39,724 bases of DNA from Calothrix rhizosoleniae SC01 (GTDB lineage: Bacteria > Cyanobacteriota > Cyanobacteriia > Cyanobacteriales > Nostocaceae): positions 1 to 39,724 of the forward strand of contig NZ_FYBH01000125.1 of assembly GCF_900185595.1 (NCBI RefSeq). The letters are read 5' to 3'. Position 1 is the stretch's first letter; the number at the start of each line of letters is the position of its first letter. The notes under the pieces were generated by a model. It saw only the letters and a list, made by a program, of their open reading frames with translations. It ran no database searches and was not told where the DNA came from. Shown here piece after piece: positions 27,446 through 34,931 of the stretch. The position numbers were made by a program, and so were the translations under genes.

Positions 27446-27994
27446 GTGTCTGCCGCTGACTACTGGTCTTCTCCCGATCTTTCTCTAGCAGCTTTTGTCG
27501 CTGACAATGCTGTAGTTATGGGCTCTGTACATATCTCCTCTGGAGTGAGCATCTGGTATGGTGCTGTTATCAGGGCAGATTTGGCATCAATTACTATGGG
27601 TGAATGTACGAATATTCAAGATGGGGCAATTCTTCATGGAGATTTAGACCAGCCTACAATCGTAGAAGACCATGTGACTATCGGACACCGAGCAGTGGTA
27701 CATTCTGCCCACATAGAATCTGGCTGTCTCATTGGCATTGGTGCGATTATCTTGAATAATGTGCGAGTGGGTACAGGTAGTATTATTGGTGCTGGTGCAG
27801 TCGTTACCAAAGATGTGCCGCCACAATCCTTGGTAATGGGTGTTCCAGGTAAGGTTATTCGCCCAGTTAGTGATGTTGAGGTGACAAAACTCATAGCTCA
27901 TGCCCAACATTATCAAAAATTAGCTTTAGTTCACGCTGGTAAGGGGACAGACATTGGCTTTAGTTTGCCAACCAATGGGGAAAAACCTCAGTAA
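27446..27994 (+). CDS. Gamma carbonic anhydrase-like hexapeptide protein
   Basis: A 182-residue left-handed beta-helix protein. Hexapeptide-type repeats run from about residue 15 to 135 (VSIWYGAVIRADL, IGIGAIILNNVRVGTGSIIG). Three histidines, H64, H81 and H86 (ILHGD, IGHRAVVHSAHI), have the spacing of the zinc ligands of gamma carbonic anhydrases. Relatives include YrdA/PaaY and the CcmM N-terminal domain; this is the short stand-alone form. The start is GTG at 27446, with no better ATG and no strong ribosome site. Carbonic anhydrase activity is plausible but not assured in this subgroup. It lies 133 bp upstream of psbY. Confidence 0.85.
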   Translation: MSAADYWSSPDLSLAAFVADNAVVMGSVHISSGVSIWYGAVIRADLASITMGECTNIQDGAILHGDLDQPTIVEDHVTIGHRAVVHSAHIESGCLIGIGAIILNNVRVGTGSIIGAGAVVTKDVPPQSLVMGVPGKVIRPVSDVEVTKLIAHAQHYQKLALVHAGKGTDIGFSLPTNGEKPQ

Positions 27995-28127
27995 AATCAG
28001 CAACTTTCACAAAGTATGTAATAAAACTTTACATATTAATTGGGAAAAGATCGCCACTTCAGCTAAAAATAAAAATGAGAACAGTTGATAAAACTTTAAT
28101 TTCTAACTTAACAGAGGGGTTCTAGAT

Positions 28128-28247
28128 ATGGATTTGCGTGTGCTTATTGTTTTAGCGCCACTGGCGATTGCTGCTGCTTGGGCATTGTTTAATATTGGTG
28201 CAGCTGCTATCAGACAACTACAAACCTTTTTAAATAAAGAAGCATAA
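28128..28247 (+). CDS. psbY: Photosystem II protein PsbY
   Basis: A 39-residue single-pass membrane protein, easily missed because of its size. It begins [20 protein letters not shown], continues with a short [12 protein letters not shown] segment and ends FLNKEA. The hydrophobic helix (about 4-21), the aromatic W18 and the amphipathic tail are as in cyanobacterial PsbY, a peripheral photosystem II subunit near cytochrome b559 in the thylakoid. A purine-rich AGAGGGG site lies 9 nt before the ATG. It is a single gene between the gamma-CA-like gene and folC, and a possible stem-loop follows it. Confidence 0.9.
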   Translation: MDLRVLIVLAPLAIAAAWALFNIGAAAIRQLQTFLNKEA

Positions 28248-28250
28248 ATT

Positions 28251-28281
28251 ATACACTCGCCCTGTGGGTATCTCCTGGGTG
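28251..28281 (+). terminator. Possible stem-loop after psbY
   Basis: ACTCGCCC just after the psbY stop can pair with GGGTGAGT about 14 nt on (one G-U pair), which would form a hairpin. The following sequence is not a T-run, so this is tentative. Confidence 0.35.
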
Positions 28282-28928
28282 AGTATGCAAAAATCTGTAC
28301 TCCAGTTGTTCCTCGTGGGTTATACCAAGGGTAAACCAGTCTGACCAGAAGAAGCAGGGGGAAAAGGTACAGGGGGCAGAGGAAAATGCCGTTTTCCCTC
28401 TGCTGTGGAGTGTAGCGAAAACTTGATTTCAAGCTCTCCGAAGTTGCTCTTGGTGGAAAGCCCACAAGACTGCACTTCTCTGCGAATTTATTCGTGGAAG
28501 TTCTCCTTTTTTTCTCATCTCCTCCCCCAGCCCCTACATTTATTTATATATGGGGTTTCTCCCCTGCTCCCCTCACAAGGGTAGGTTTTTAATATTTCGG
28601 TTGAGGCTAGACTTGGGAGATTAGAAAACAGGCAGACAAGGAAAATTGTTCAACGGTAAAATAGGCTTTTGAACTAGTTTGTATTGTTGAGAACTGTACT
28701 TTTTTTGGTTCGGGTTTCCTCCCTTGTGTTATCCCTCTAGGAGAGGGTCGTCCTCCAAGTCTTACCAACATCCAATTGTAAAAAGCCTACACCTGTGAGC
28801 TGCTCCCCTGCCTCTTCGTGACTGTAATTCATGATTAGCCGACTGTTTGTTGCTATCCAGTCGGTTTTATTTATACATCGTAAATTTTTGCAAAATTTTG
28901 TTTATTTTTACTAATTTTCTTGATTTTT
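28282..28928. other. Long gap between psbY and folC
   Basis: About 650 bp without a gene. It contains a purine-rich then pyrimidine-rich stretch that could fold (near 28355-28405), CTCCCCTG-type units near 28560, a 6-bp stem with a 3-nt loop at 28733-28747, and no RNA gene that I recognise. The folC promoter should lie in its AT-rich end. Confidence 0.5.
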
Positions 28929-30182
28929 GTGAATATCAACTCATTTCTCCAACCATTTAAATCTTTTGGTGTCAATTTGGGACTATCGCGCATTCAGTCA
29001 CTGTTGAGAAATCTTGGCAATCCCCAAAACCAAGTTCCTGTGATTCATGTAGCTGGAAGCAATGGTAAAGGTTCTGTTTGTGCTTATCTTTCCTCTATAC
29101 TCACGGAGGCTGGCTATCGTACAGGAAGGTATACCTCTCCCCATCTAGTTGATTGGACAGAACGTATTTGTCTGAACAACCAACCTATTTCTGGGGTTGA
29201 ACTACAGGAAATCTTGTTACAAGTCCAAGCTGCAATTAATCCCGATGAAGAATCACCAACCCAGTTTGAAGTAATTACAGCTGGTGCTTGGCTTTATTTT
29301 GCTCAACAACAGGTTGATATTGCTGTGATTGAAGTTGGTTTAGGGGGAAGATTGGATGCTACTAACGTTTGTCAGCCTCCCTTGGTGAGTATTATTACCT
29401 CCATTAGTCGGGAACACTGGCAAAGATTGGGTAATACCGTAGCTGAAATTGCTGGAGAAAAAGCTGGTATCCTGAAATATGGTTGTCCCGTAATTATGGG
29501 AAAATTACCAACAGATGCAGAACAAGTTGTGCGATCGCGGGCTTTAGAATTACAATGTCCCATAATTATGCCCCCTAGTGCCCATCAGTTAGAGCCGGGA
29601 TGGGCAGAATATGAACTGAGGGAGGAACAATGGATTAAGTATCCTTTACCTCTAGCCGGACAAATTCAGTTAAGCAATTCGGCTTTAGCTTTAGGTGCGG
29701 TGGAGATACTGCAAAACCAAGATTGGAATATACCAGAATCAGCCATTGTGAATGGAATGGCAAAAACTCAATGGTTAGGACGCATACAATGGACTACCTG
29801 GAAGCACCAAAAATTGCTGTTAGATGGGGCTCATAACCCTGCTGCAGCTCAAGTATTAAGGGATTATGTGGATAGCCTGAATGTACCATCGGTAACTTGG
29901 GTGATGGGAATGCTATCTACCAAAGACCATGATCAGGTATTTCAAATTTTACTGCGATCGCAGGACAAATTATATTTAGTACCAGTACCAGAACATAGTT
30001 CAGCTGATCCCACAGAATTAGCAGAATTAGCTACCCAAGTTTGCCCCAATTTAGCAGGATGTTATCCATATCCAGAGTTATCATCAGCCTTGGATGCTGC
30101 TTTTACCTCCCCAGATGATTTAGTTGTACTATGTGGTTCTTTATACTTGGCAGGCCATTTTTTAGGCAACACCAAAAAATAA
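28929..30182 (+). CDS. folC: Folylpolyglutamate / dihydrofolate synthase
   Basis: About 417 residues. The enzyme adds glutamate to dihydropteroate and to folates in the cytoplasm. The ATP loop VIHVAGSNGKGSVCAYLSS lies near the N-terminus, followed by GRYTSPHLVDWTERI, the VEVGLGGRLDATN equivalent (IEVGLGGRLDATN) and LLLDGAHNPAAAQ, all diagnostic of FolC. The open frame reaches a TTG at 28920, but GTG at 28929, giving MNINSFLQPF, fits the family N-terminus better; no good ribosome site decides. A 20-unit heptamer array starts 39 bp after the stop. Confidence 0.93.
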   Translation: MNINSFLQPFKSFGVNLGLSRIQSLLRNLGNPQNQVPVIHVAGSNGKGSVCAYLSSILTEAGYRTGRYTSPHLVDWTERICLNNQPISGVELQEILLQVQAAINPDEESPTQFEVITAGAWLYFAQQQVDIAVIEVGLGGRLDATNVCQPPLVSIITSISREHWQRLGNTVAEIAGEKAGILKYGCPVIMGKLPTDAEQVVRSRALELQCPIIMPPSAHQLEPGWAEYELREEQWIKYPLPLAGQIQLSNSALALGAVEILQNQDWNIPESAIVNGMAKTQWLGRIQWTTWKHQKLLLDGAHNPAAAQVLRDYVDSLNVPSVTWVMGMLSTKDHDQVFQILLRSQDKLYLVPVPEHSSADPTELAELATQVCPNLAGCYPYPELSSALDAAFTSPDDLVVLCGSLYLAGHFLGNTKK

Positions 30183-30221
30183 ATTACCCAATTTCTGGAC
30201 TTGAACTACTTGCTTCACTCC

Positions 30222-30361
30222 CCCTGCTCCCTGCTCCCTGCTCCCTGCTCCCTACTCCCTGCTCCCTACTCCCTGCTCCCTGCTCCCTATTCCCTGCTCC
30301 CTACTCCCTACTCCCTGCTCCCTGCTCCCTACTCCCTGCTCCCTACTCCCTACTCCCTGCT
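30222..30361. repeat. Heptamer tandem array (CCCTGCT / CCCTACT)
   Basis: Twenty uninterrupted 7-bp units. Twelve read CCCTGCT, seven CCCTACT and one CCCTATT, in the order GGGGAGAGG, the ATT unit, then GAAGGAGAAG. It is a cyanobacterial short tandem repeat between folC and tldD. Reading frames over it are low-complexity artefacts. Short relatives of the unit occur near 17605, 27235 and 28560. Confidence 0.95.
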
Positions 30362-30484
30362 CCCTTGCTGTACATGTGTAGCTTTATTTTAGAGAATTGG
30401 TATAACTCCTTGCGAAGTGCTGAAAATTGGTAACTATTCACTGATAATAAAAGTAAGTGTATAGATTATTTTTATTACCTATCA

Positions 30485-31882
30485 ATGCAATCTTTACTCA
30501 CAGATGCTAAAAATCTACTTGCAGATCTGATTGCCCGTTACTCATCTAGAGTGGATTATCTCATGATTCGCTTAGAAGAATCTGAGGGTACAGATATTTT
30601 ATTGCGTGGCGATCGAATTGAAACCCTGAGTGAAGATATTTCCATTGGCGGACATATTCGAGCTTGTTATAAAGGAGGATGGGGCTTAAGTAGCTTTAAT
30701 CAATTGACAACTATAGCAGAACGCATAGAAGAAGCGATCGCAGCTGCGCGGATGATCGGAGATGAAGAAACTCTACTGGCAAATGTAGAACCTGTACAAA
30801 TAGTCTGTAAATTACCTCTGATTGGCACAGATCCTCGTCATATAGCCTTGAATCAGAAAAAAGAATTGTGCGATCACTACATGGAATTACTTAAAAGTAC
30901 AGATAATTATATCACTACTACATCTGTGCGCTATGCAGATAGTTCCCAAAAAATTATCCTCGCTTCCAGTGAAGGAACCTTAATTGAGCAATCTTGGGTA
31001 GATATGGAAATGCGTTTTGCTGCTACCGCGAGAAAAGGAGAAACGGTACAAACTGGCAGAGAAACAACAGGTTCTCGCCAGGGATTTGAAGATTTAACCA
31101 CTTTGGACACACAAGTTAAAAGTGCAGCACAAAGGGCAGTAGCAGCTTTATCTCTACCCCCTGTCAAGGGTAATACCTATACCGTGGTAATTGATCCCAT
31201 TCTGACTGGCTTATTTGTCCATGAAGCCTTTGGACACCTTTCCGAAGCTGACATGGCTTATGAGAATCCAGATGTTTTGGAAGTTATGACTATCGGTAGG
31301 CAATTTGGTCATCCAGAGTTACAAATTTTTGATGGTGCAGCACCCCAGGGACATCGTGGTAGTTACTTTTATGATGATGAGGGAACTCCTGCTAGTACTA
31401 CCCAATTAATCAAGGATGGTGTTTTAGTGGGACGTTTGCATTCCCGAGAAACCGCAGGTAAATTGGGCGAAGCCCCAACAGGTAATGCCCGTTGTCTGAG
31501 CTATCACTATACCCCAATTGTCCGTATGACCAATACTTGGATTGAAAAAGGGAAAACTCCCATAGCTGAATTATTTACTGATATTAAACAGGGGGTGTAT
31601 GCCCGTAATTGGTTGGGTGGGATGACTAATGGTGAGATGTTCACCTTTAGCGCCGGGGAAGCATGGATGATCCGTAACGGTAAAATTGCCGAACCTGTTA
31701 AAGATGTCACTCTTTCTGGTAATGTTTTTCAAACCCTGGCAGATATAGAAGCCATTGGCGATGATTTTGACTGGGATGAATCTGGTGGGTGCGGTAAGGG
31801 AGGACAAAATGGTTTACCTGTAGGTTGCGGTGGTCCCAGTTTGCGGATACGAGATGTGGTGGTTGGAGGTGAATCCGGATAG
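30485..31882 (+). CDS. tldD: TldD metalloprotease subunit
   Basis: A 465-residue TldD. The zinc-binding helix is H246-E247-x3-H251 (FVHEAFGHLSEAD). The glycine-rich C-terminal region with GGCGKGGQNGLPVGCGG and IRDVVVGG is typical. TldD works with TldE/PmbA as a hetero-oligomeric protease that cuts unfolded peptides. The ATG at 30485 is the first in frame. A PmbA gene often lies beside tldD, but here the next sequence is a decayed mobile element followed by a glycosyltransferase, so the partner must be elsewhere. Confidence 0.93.
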   Translation: MQSLLTDAKNLLADLIARYSSRVDYLMIRLEESEGTDILLRGDRIETLSEDISIGGHIRACYKGGWGLSSFNQLTTIAERIEEAIAAARMIGDEETLLANVEPVQIVCKLPLIGTDPRHIALNQKKELCDHYMELLKSTDNYITTTSVRYADSSQKIILASSEGTLIEQSWVDMEMRFAATARKGETVQTGRETTGSRQGFEDLTTLDTQVKSAAQRAVAALSLPPVKGNTYTVVIDPILTGLFVHEAFGHLSEADMAYENPDVLEVMTIGRQFGHPELQIFDGAAPQGHRGSYFYDDEGTPASTTQLIKDGVLVGRLHSRETAGKLGEAPTGNARCLSYHYTPIVRMTNTWIEKGKTPIAELFTDIKQGVYARNWLGGMTNGEMFTFSAGEAWMIRNGKIAEPVKDVTLSGNVFQTLADIEAIGDDFDWDESGGCGKGGQNGLPVGCGGPSLRIRDVVVGGESG

Positions 31883-32065
31883 TTTATCCCTTTATGTGTG
31901 AGGGGTAGCCTAAAGATGAGTGTGGGTATATACTGAAAAATCTTAAAAAAATCTTAAACTTAGATAAAATATGCTGCTTGTCATGTATGTGCAAGTATTT
32001 TGAGTTAAATTAAGATTTTTATATATTTGTCAAGGGTAGAGGATTGGAGTCAGTCAACAACCCAT

Positions 32066-32089
32066 CGCTAATCGGAGTACCGATGTAGC
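32066..32089 (+). repeat. 24-nt hairpin repeat, left end copy
   Basis: Starts CGCTAATCGG and ends GTAGC; identical over 24 nt to 32760-32783. ATCGG-AGTA-CCGAT forms the hairpin, with GCT/AGC pairing outside it. Confidence 0.9.
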
Positions 32090-32266
32090 AGGGGCTTGAA
32101 AAAGTCCTAGTTGACCAGTCTAAGTACCTCGCGTACTACGTTTCTTTAGTCACGACACCTAGGAATGCGTAGCTAGTTTGTAGCTTCCGAAGTTTCTTTA
32201 AGCGGGGGAACCCCCTTCGGGTTCGCAGTTGTTCATGGGGGAAACCAACGCCAGTCGTCTGCGACG

Positions 32267-32332
32267 GGAAACCCCTACGGTTTGCGCCAGTTGCTTTATG
32301 CCGGGAAACCCGTCCACCGCGATGGCTTACCG
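32267..32332. repeat. Dispersed repeat, copy B, inside the element leader
   Basis: About 66 bp nearly identical to 27282-27346. It lies in the leader between the 5' RNA hairpins and the iscB ribosome site and could be a later insertion into the element. Confidence 0.75.
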
Positions 32333-32510
32333 TCTACAACGCTGGCTCCCCAAGACCACACTGTCTCACCGCCAACGAACTTCTCTCTGTCATCTAACAT
32401 TAAACAGCCATTTGGGAGGCAGTGTGTTAGGTCTAAAAAGCTTTAGAAACATTGACGAAGCTAACTTAACCCGTTCGCAGAGCGTGGCGCAAGCCATAAG
32501 GAGGGACTTG

Positions 32511-32735
32511 ATGTCCAAAGTGTTTGTAATTGATTCAAAAAAAAGTCCGTTAGATCCAATACATCCAGCACAAGCAAGGCAATTATTACGCAACAAAAAA
32601 GCTTCCATATTTAGACGTTTTCCACTCACTTTAATACTTAAGGAAGCACGTCCAGAATCTCCCGTATCACCTCTGAGATTAAAAAGATATTGCACACCTA
32701 TTCATAAAAAGGATGGTTACTCCTATGCAATGTAA
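32511..32735 (+). pseudogene. iscB: Truncated iscB (RRXRR/PLMP N-terminus only)
   Basis: The remaining frame of 74 residues starts MSKVFVIDSKKSPLDPIHPA and continues ARQLLRNKKASIFRRFPLTL, ILKEARPESPVSPLRLK. This is the N-terminal PLMP/RRXRR region of IscB-type RuvC-HNH nucleases, ancestors of Cas9. The ATG at 32511 has an AAGGAGG site 6 nt upstream. After LRLK one expects the RuvC-I motif (IDPGS), but the frame goes to RYCTPIHKKDGYSYAM and stops. The RuvC and HNH domains are absent. The last 16 residues resemble the tail of full-length family members, so one internal deletion is likely. It cannot cut DNA. The open frame extending back to 32229 is fortuitous. Confidence 0.8.
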
Positions 32736-32759
32736 ACCTTGTCCCTCCTTTCCTTTCGC

Positions 32760-32783
32760 CGCTAATCGGAGTACCGATGTAGC
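32760..32783 (+). repeat. 24-nt hairpin repeat, right end copy
   Basis: Identical to the left copy. It lies 25 nt after the iscB remnant's stop and 25 nt before the GT4 start codon, as expected for the right end of the element. Confidence 0.9.
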
Positions 32784-32807
32784 GGGAGTCTCCAGGAGGG
32801 AAGACAG

Positions 32808-33995
32808 ATGAAGATACTAGTACTGAGTTGGGAATTTCCACCACGTATTGTGGGAGGGATTGCCCGTCATGTGTCGGAATTGTACCCAGAACTAGTGAAA
32901 TTAGGCCACGAAATTCACCTGATTACACCGAATTGTGACAATGCCCCGATGTATGAAATCCTTGAAGGAATACATGTACATCGCGTTCCTGTAGATCCTG
33001 GTAATGACTTTTTCCACTGGGTTGTAAATATGAACCAGAGTATGGGCAGCCATGGTGGTAAACTAATGGCGGAAGACGGGTCATTTGATTTAATCCATGC
33101 TCATGATTGGTTAGTGGGTGATGCAGCAATTGCTCTCAAGCACAGTTTTAAAGTCCCTCTAATTGCTACCATCCACGCTACTGAATGGGGACGTAATAAT
33201 GGTATTCACAATCCCATCCAGAGTTATGTGAAAGACAAAGAAGAAGTATTGGCTTACAATGCTTGGCAAATTATTGTTTGCACTCAATATATGCAACGGG
33301 AAGTTAAATGGATACTAAACACCCCATGGAACAAAATAGATGTGATTTATAACGGTATTCGTCCAGAAAAAAAGCAGCAAAATCCCAATTTCCACGCCCA
33401 AGAATTTCGTCGCCAGTTTGCCACAGATGAAGAAAAAATTGTTTATTATGTGGGTCGCATGACTCATGAAAAGGGAGTATCAATATTATTGAACGCAGCC
33501 CCCCAGGTTTTGCACTTAATGGGTGATAATGTCAAATTTGTACTCATTGGTGGAGGTAACACCAATCATCTCAAACAGCAAGCATGGAATTTGGGCATTT
33601 GGCATAAGTGCTATTTTACTGGTTTTATGTCTGATGAAGATTTAGATAAATTTCAAACTATTGCTGATTGTGCTGTTTTCCCTAGTCTTTATGAACCCTT
33701 TGGGATTGTCGCTCTAGAAAGTTTTGCTGCTCGCGTTCCAGTGGTGGTTTCTGATACCGGTGGCTTACCAGAAGTGGTCCAACATACCAAAACCGGGGTT
33801 GTCACCCATACCAATGATGCTGATTCTTTGGCTTGGGGAATTCTGGAAGTCCTGAAAAATCCTGGTTATAGTCAATGGTTAATCGATAATGCTTACGAGG
33901 AATTGAACGAACGGTTTAATTGGTATCAACTAGCCCAAAAAACTGATACTGTTTATCAAAAAGTTGTTCAAGAGCGATCGCAAGTTATTTGGTAA
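32808..33995 (+). CDS. GT4 glycosyltransferase (GlgA-like branch)
   Basis: A 395-residue GT-B enzyme. It starts MKILVLSWEFPPRIVGGIAR, the form seen in GT4 enzymes near glycogen synthase, with DLIHAHDWLVGDAA (acceptor domain), YYVGRMTHEKGV (start of the donor domain) and LYEPFGIVALESFAARVPVV, whose two glutamates form the E-x7-E motif. There is no signal peptide. A GGAGGG ribosome site lies 7 nt before the ATG, at the edge of the decayed IscB element. Whether it makes a storage glucan, a glycolipid or another glycan is not decided here. A strong hairpin separates it from convergent petE. Confidence 0.88.
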   Translation: MKILVLSWEFPPRIVGGIARHVSELYPELVKLGHEIHLITPNCDNAPMYEILEGIHVHRVPVDPGNDFFHWVVNMNQSMGSHGGKLMAEDGSFDLIHAHDWLVGDAAIALKHSFKVPLIATIHATEWGRNNGIHNPIQSYVKDKEEVLAYNAWQIIVCTQYMQREVKWILNTPWNKIDVIYNGIRPEKKQQNPNFHAQEFRRQFATDEEKIVYYVGRMTHEKGVSILLNAAPQVLHLMGDNVKFVLIGGGNTNHLKQQAWNLGIWHKCYFTGFMSDEDLDKFQTIADCAVFPSLYEPFGIVALESFAARVPVVVSDTGGLPEVVQHTKTGVVTHTNDADSLAWGILEVLKNPGYSQWLIDNAYEELNERFNWYQLAQKTDTVYQKVVQERSQVIW

Positions 33996-34013
33996 TGAAT
34001 ACTCAAATTAGTA

Positions 34014-34079
34014 GCGGTTGCTAATCTATCCTTCTGTCATTCTCATGGTTTCCCAATAGTAAGGTAGATTGGCAACCGC
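34014..34079. terminator. Large inverted repeat between GT4 and petE
   Basis: A 20-nt arm starting GCGGTTGCTAATC (34014-34033) is complementary to a 19-nt arm ending GGCAACCGC (34061-34079) with one mismatch and one bulge. It lies 18 nt after the GT4 stop, between convergent genes, and probably ends transcription in either direction. Confidence 0.6.
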
Positions 34080-34102
34080 CTCTCTCTATAAATTAAAATT
34101 TG

Positions 34103-34117
34103 TCTCATCTAATGAGA
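34103..34117 (-). terminator. petE: Likely petE terminator
   Basis: TCTCAT-CTA-ATGAGA forms a perfect 6-bp stem 17 nt beyond the petE stop. The minus-strand sequence that follows is T-rich (CAAATTTTAATTTAT), as in an intrinsic terminator. Confidence 0.55.
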
Positions 34118-34134
34118 TACATTAGAAAAAACTA

Positions 34135-34542
34135 TTATTCAACAATAATTTTACCAGCCATGCCAGCGCCACGGTGGGGTTCACAGTAGAAGGGATATTC
34201 ACCAGGAGTCGCATCTGCGAAGCTAACTTCAAAAGATTGTCCAGGACTCATCATCATTTGTTTATGAGTTGCTTTTACTGCTAAATCCTTATTGGCACTA
34301 TGACCTGAGTCAAACACAACGTTGTGGGGAGGCACTTTATTATTCATAAACTTAACTGTGTCGCCAGCTTTAACAGTCAATTTGTTAGGTTCAAATGCTA
34401 ACATGCCTCTATCTGTACCCATTTTGATTGTGTATTCAGCCGCAGCAGCAGTGGGAGCGAACACAGCAAAGCTACTAATAACTAATAAAACTGTTAAGAC
34501 AGCTAAACCCATACGACGCAGACTTGCCGCTATTGATTTCAT
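34135..34542 (-). CDS. petE: Plastocyanin
   Basis: A 135-residue precursor of the lumenal copper protein that carries electrons from cytochrome b6f to photosystem I. A basic, hydrophobic signal peptide (MKSIAASLRRMGLAVLTVLL and on to AAAA, about 35 residues) leads to the mature AEYTIKMG. Copper ligands are H73 (VPPHNVVF), C120, H123 and M128 (FYCEPHRGAGM). The open frame runs back to 34593, but the ATG at 34542 matches the family and has a GAGGA site upstream. A TATAAT box and a palindrome precede it. It lies downstream of psbV on the same strand with its own promoter. Confidence 0.97.
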   Translation of the reverse strand: MKSIAASLRRMGLAVLTVLLVISSFAVFAPTAAAAEYTIKMGTDRGMLAFEPNKLTVKAGDTVKFMNNKVPPHNVVFDSGHSANKDLAVKATHKQMMMSPGQSFEVSFADATPGEYPFYCEPHRGAGMAGKIIVE

Positions 34543-34579
34543 GGCATGTTCCTCATAAATGATTTTATCTTCATTACCC

Positions 34580-34619
34580 ATTATAAATAACAATAACCTA
34601 AATATGACAGACTGTCATA
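34580..34619 (-). promoter_or_regulatory. petE: petE promoter with palindromic operator
   Basis: On the minus strand a perfect -10 box TATAAT lies at 34580-34585, about 38 bp before the ATG. The perfect inverted repeat TATGACAG-N-CTGTCATA (34603-34619) covers the -35 position, 17 bp further upstream. This layout suits repression. Copper control of petE by a BlaI/CopY-type regulator (PetR) is known in cyanobacteria; that this is its site is inferred. Confidence 0.6.
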
Positions 34620-34931
34620 GATACAAATAATTTTTTCTTTTGGCGGTCAATCCAAATAGTAAAAACTGGTTGAATTGATTATTTGATGATTGAATATGAG
34701 ATTAATCTACATTCCATATGCGATCGCTCAATCGACTTATTCTTCCAGGAAGGCTAGATTAATGAAATATAATTATAACCGAAGAATAAAAGGATACAAA
34801 CCCCTGACTTTAGACATGGTGTCAATCTAAAATTGGCATGCAGATAATATCCGAAAGTAAGGAATCAAAAGCAAGTTGAAATTCTTCCCCTATACCCCTT
34901 ACTTTCCGATACTAACACTGATGATAAAGGC
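34620..34931. other. Gap between psbV and petE
   Basis: About 310 bp without a gene. It holds a HIP1 octamer near 34721 and, just after psbV, a 15-nt inverted repeat (34848-34862 and 34897-34911, one mismatch, 34-nt loop) that may end or stabilise psbV mRNA. No RNA gene was recognised. Confidence 0.55.

Larger units (their letters stand above)
32045..32510 (+). ncRNA. Candidate IscB omega-RNA (HEARO) leader
   Basis: A structured leader upstream of the iscB remnant. GTCAAC (32053-32058) pairs with GTTGAC (32110-32115). Inside that stem, ATCGG/CCGAT form a hairpin (32071-32084), and 32090-32108 form a stem capped by a GAAA tetraloop. Further hairpins lie near 32203-32226, and GGCGCAAGCC near 32485 forms a GCAA-capped stem just before the ribosome site. 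OMEGA RNAs of IscB lie in this position and carry the guide at their 5' end. A 65-bp dispersed repeat (32267-32332) interrupts the middle. Boundaries are approximate. Confidence 0.55.
32045..32790 (+). mobile_element. Decayed IscB-carrying IS605-like element
   Basis: Two identical 24-nt copies of a hairpin-forming sequence (32066-32089 and 32760-32783, same orientation) bound about 720 bp that hold the candidate omega-RNA and the start of iscB. Same-orientation subterminal hairpins are how IS200/IS605-type elements mark both ends. No TnpA gene is present, so movement would need a transposase elsewhere. It sits between tldD and the GT4 gene, and its right end supplies sequence only about 25 bp from the GT4 start. 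Confidence 0.6.

Noticed and set aside
28103-28465. 120-codon minus-strand frame
   Set aside because: Shadow that covers psbY on the opposite strand; no domain.
30222-30361. CRISPR array
   Set aside because: Units are 7 bp and directly abutting, without spacers.
30131-30433. Frames encoding LLPAPCS-type peptide repeats
   Set aside because: Translations of the heptamer array in several frames, without start signals or homology.
32229-32510. Upstream extension of the iscB remnant frame
   Set aside because: It runs through a dispersed repeat and RNA leader; the AAGGAGG site and family similarity both put the start at 32511.
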